From Nitrososphaeraceae archaeon (GTDB lineage: Archaea > Thermoproteota > Nitrososphaeria > Nitrososphaerales > Nitrososphaeraceae): a stretch of DNA of 7,003 nucleotides. The stretch is from assembly GCA_025449515.1 (NCBI GenBank), contig JANWJI010000148.1, positions 1 to 7,003 of the forward strand, read 5' to 3'. The translations under genes and the position numbers were made by a program. The notes under the pieces are model-generated. The model had not been told where the DNA came from and did no database searches. It saw only the letters and a program-made list of their open reading frames with translations. Positions 5,548 through 7,003 of the stretch are shown in pieces (the stretch's first letter is position 1; each line of letters starts with the position of its first letter).

Positions 5548-5556
5548 GTTATATAG
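5548..5556 (+). promoter_or_regulatory. Second TATA-like element, proximal to the exported hydrolase
   Basis: GTTATATAG is centred about 27 nt before the ATG at 5579. Used as a promoter it would start the mRNA at or next to the start codon, giving a leaderless transcript that lacks the AAGGAG motif. It is weaker than the distal TATA box by match. Confidence 0.35.
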
Positions 5557-5570
5557 TAATTCTCGTAACT

Positions 5571-5576
5571 AAGGAG
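5571..5576 (+). promoter_or_regulatory. Shine-Dalgarno sequence with unusually short spacing
   Basis: AAGGAG is a strong match to the 16S rRNA anti-Shine-Dalgarno but ends only 2 nt before the ATG at 5579, closer than the usual 5-9 nt. The next in-frame ATG is codon 19 (5633-5635), inside the hydrophobic signal, so 5579 remains the best start. Confidence 0.5.
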
Positions 5577-5578
5577 TA

Positions 5579-6451
5579 ATGATAAAAAGTATCCCGATAT
5601 CGTTTACGTTTTGCTACGTCATCTTTACAACTATGCTACTCTCTACGGTCATTGTCAGTTATAAAGCAATACCTTCTACCTTCGCTCAGACCAATGCTGC
5701 CGCAATATCTGCATTATATTCTAACAGTACCAATGCAACCAGTGCCCAGGGTTTGGAAGCGAAGAAAATGGTCAATTATTTCGATAGTTCTTCTGGATAC
5801 CTAGCGTACCCTAGTTCGGTTAACCTTTCTAACAAGAAAATCCCTGGAATTATTATGATCCACGAAAATCGTGGATTAAATACCTATATCAAAGATATGG
5901 CAAATACGCTAGCAAGACAAGGATTTGTCGTGCTGGCTGTAGATTTATTCAAAGGTCAAATGGCTACAAACAATGATCAAGCTAGACTTTTATCTACCTC
6001 TGTCCGAAATAACCAATCGGAGGCTATCGCTAATTTACAATCAGCTGTAAAATATGTTAGCTCTCTTCCGTTTGTGGACTCTTCTAAAATTGCTTCAATA
6101 GGATGGTGCTTTGGTGGAGGGCAATCCTTGCAGTTAGCATTGAACAGTCAGAATCATCCTTTAGTCGCTACGATTCTGTATTATGGTACGCCACTAATTA
6201 CTGACACCCAGCAACTTTCAAAAATTAAATGGCCAGTATTGGGAGTATTTGGAGACAAAGATCAAGCGAATCCCTTGCCTTTGATAAATAAATTCAAAGC
6301 GGCTTTAGATGCTAATAAAGTAAGCAACGATATTCTTATTTACAAAGGATTAGGTCATGCTTTTGCCAACCCTTCTAACCAGAATTATGCCCCTAAAGAA
6401 ACTGCGGACGCTTGGCAGAAAACATTGTCATTCTTAAAGAAGTATGTTTGA
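5579..6451 (+). CDS. Exported dienelactone-hydrolase-family alpha/beta hydrolase
   Basis: This 290-residue protein has a signal peptide: hydrophobic core about 8-27, with a likely cleavage after IPSTFA (Ala36). A Ser/Thr/Asn-rich stretch follows. The catalytic domain runs from about residue 58 to the end and has all the dienelactone hydrolase landmarks: IIMIHENRGLN with Glu96, a strand VVLAVDLFKGQ (117-127), the nucleophile elbow GWCFGGG with Cys177, GVFGDKDQ with Asp226, and GLGHAFANP with His260. Cys-Asp-His is the family's triad. Typical members are about 230-250 residues and cytoplasmic, cleaving dienelactone in chloroaromatic breakdown; the extra length here is the export signal and linker. 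The substrate cannot be read from sequence: an ester or lactone outside the membrane is the safest statement. It is divergent from the jelly-roll gene at 4447, and a second jelly-roll gene converges from the right. It is intact, with no unusual residues in the triad. Confidence 0.9.
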   Translation: MIKSIPISFTFCYVIFTTMLLSTVIVSYKAIPSTFAQTNAAAISALYSNSTNATSAQGLEAKKMVNYFDSSSGYLAYPSSVNLSNKKIPGIIMIHENRGLNTYIKDMANTLARQGFVVLAVDLFKGQMATNNDQARLLSTSVRNNQSEAIANLQSAVKYVSSLPFVDSSKIASIGWCFGGGQSLQLALNSQNHPLVATILYYGTPLITDTQQLSKIKWPVLGVFGDKDQANPLPLINKFKAALDANKVSNDILIYKGLGHAFANPSNQNYAPKETADAWQKTLSFLKKYV

Positions 6452-6473
6452 AATTATCTAGCTGACTATGATT

Positions 6474-6486
6474 CAAATTTTGTTTA
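6474..6486 (+). terminator. T-rich terminator candidate after the hydrolase
   Basis: CAAATTTTGTTTA is T-rich and begins about 22 nt after the hydrolase stop codon. No stable hairpin is present, so termination here would be of the archaeal U-tract type. The match is modest. Confidence 0.3.
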
Positions 6487-6614
6487 GCTTGAGAGATGTA
6501 ATTACTTGCAAATCATGATAGAATCCATATTCAGTTGCGATAGTCTAAATTTCCAAATATATCTAGGAGACTACATTGTAGGCATAGTCTTTCAATCCTG
6601 AGAAATCCGATACT

Positions 6615-6620
6615 AAAAAA
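6615..6620 (-). terminator. T-run terminator candidate for the right-edge gene
   Basis: A run of six T on the minus strand lies about 108 nt after the stop codon at 6728, in the convergent spacer between this gene and the hydrolase. Confidence 0.3.
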
Positions 6621-6727
6621 TATTCTAATAAATTCAAGTCTTTTTGCGTATCTAGCATGTGGCTTATCTGAGTATTGATTGCTGATGCGCACCTTGAACA
6701 TAGAATTGTTGATAACGGACCAAACAG

Positions 6728-7003
6728 TCAATCATTTCGAATCTCTCTGACGCTAAAATTTTTTATGTCTACGTCCTTTGCATTGTCCCACCTAAATACC
6801 GCGATTGGCCCTCCCCATGTGATAATCTCATCAGGTAAACCCATGCAATGTTGGCTTTTGGTCCCCCATCCGCCATTGTCTATATTCTCGTCAACCTTTT
6901 TCCAAGTTATACCGTCGGCGTTTTCATTAATCCAGTTTTCCATCTTTACGAACGTAGTTCCATTTTTTAATTGAGGGAGATTGTACACAACAAACTTGAA
7001 TCC
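6728..7003 (-). CDS. C-terminal end of a second jelly-roll surface protein (partial)
   Basis: The last 91 residues are present; the gene enters from the right edge, so the start and any signal peptide are outside the window. The visible part starts GFKFVVYNL and contains TTFVKMENWI (16-25), TWKKVDENIDNGGWG (33-47), HCMGLPD (52-58), EIITWGGPIAVFRWDN (59-74) and ends NFSVREIRND. It aligns along its whole length with residues 234-325 of the protein at 4447-5433: WKVVIYNI, AVKMESYL, QWKKVTGFVDNGGW, CGKP, VTFRTDN and NLSVREI. The cysteine corresponds to Cys288 there. An internal GTG at 6986-6988 could be misread as a start, but the homologous sequence continues upstream of it without a stop. As for its paralogue, an extracellular beta-sandwich is inferred and the ligand is unknown. 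The TGA stop overlaps an ATG (ATGA) of a 66-codon frame that I do not accept as a gene. Confidence 0.85.
   Translation of the reverse strand, partial: GFKFVVYNLPQLKNGTTFVKMENWINENADGITWKKVDENIDNGGWGTKSQHCMGLPDEIITWGGPIAVFRWDNAKDVDIKNFSVREIRND

Noticed and set aside
6531..6731. 66-codon minus-strand frame whose ATG overlaps the stop of the right-edge gene (ATGA)
   Set aside because: The overlap would suit translational coupling, but the composition is unlike the neighbours, no domain or signal is visible, and a T-run terminator lies within it.
6675..6974. 99-codon plus-strand frame at the right edge
   Set aside because: Antisense to the partial jelly-roll gene, which has clear homology to the full-length paralogue in this window.

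Overview
The window looks like a low-GC accessory region of an archaeal chromosome, most likely a soil ammonia-oxidising archaeon of the Nitrososphaerota (Thaumarchaeota), close to Nitrososphaera or Nitrosocosmicus. This is inference from content: secreted proteins of a type I associate with those genomes, TATA-box promoters 25-35 nt upstream of starts with little or no leader, weak Shine-Dalgarno use, T-run terminators, and a decayed archaeal-type DDE transposase. Gene density is low. Four complete genes are well supported and one is cut by the right edge; much of the rest is decayed sequence.

Layout. 1-450 is a GC-richer island of degenerate, irregularly spaced repeats with no convincing gene. 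546-1379 (minus) is an intact beta-class DNA methyltransferase. Directly upstream of it, 1387-1930 and 2094-2383 (both minus) are two broken copies of the same part of a DDE transposase; the C-terminal frame of the nearer copy runs without a stop into the methyltransferase. 2560-2781 (minus) and 3025-3504 (plus) are divergent small secreted or membrane-anchored proteins that share a two-cysteine motif and look paralogous. Between them lies a promoter region with a central palindrome. 3505-4446 has no intact gene but holds a probable two-frame gene remnant on the minus strand (3677-3972).

4447-5433 (minus) encodes a secreted protein that I read as a jelly-roll (concanavalin A-like) surface protein. 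It is divergent from 5579-6451 (plus), an exported dienelactone-hydrolase-family alpha/beta hydrolase with a complete Cys-Asp-His triad. At the right edge, 6728-7003 (minus) is the C-terminal end of a second protein of the jelly-roll family, so two paralogues flank the hydrolase.

How it fits together. The right half looks like a cell-surface module: exported beta-sandwich proteins plus an exported hydrolase, possibly acting on extracellular polymer or small esters/lactones. The left half looks like a site where insertion elements accumulated and decayed next to an orphan DNA methyltransferase, whose original upstream region seems to have been replaced by transposon sequence. No restriction partner, RNA gene, CRISPR array or intact mobile element is visible.
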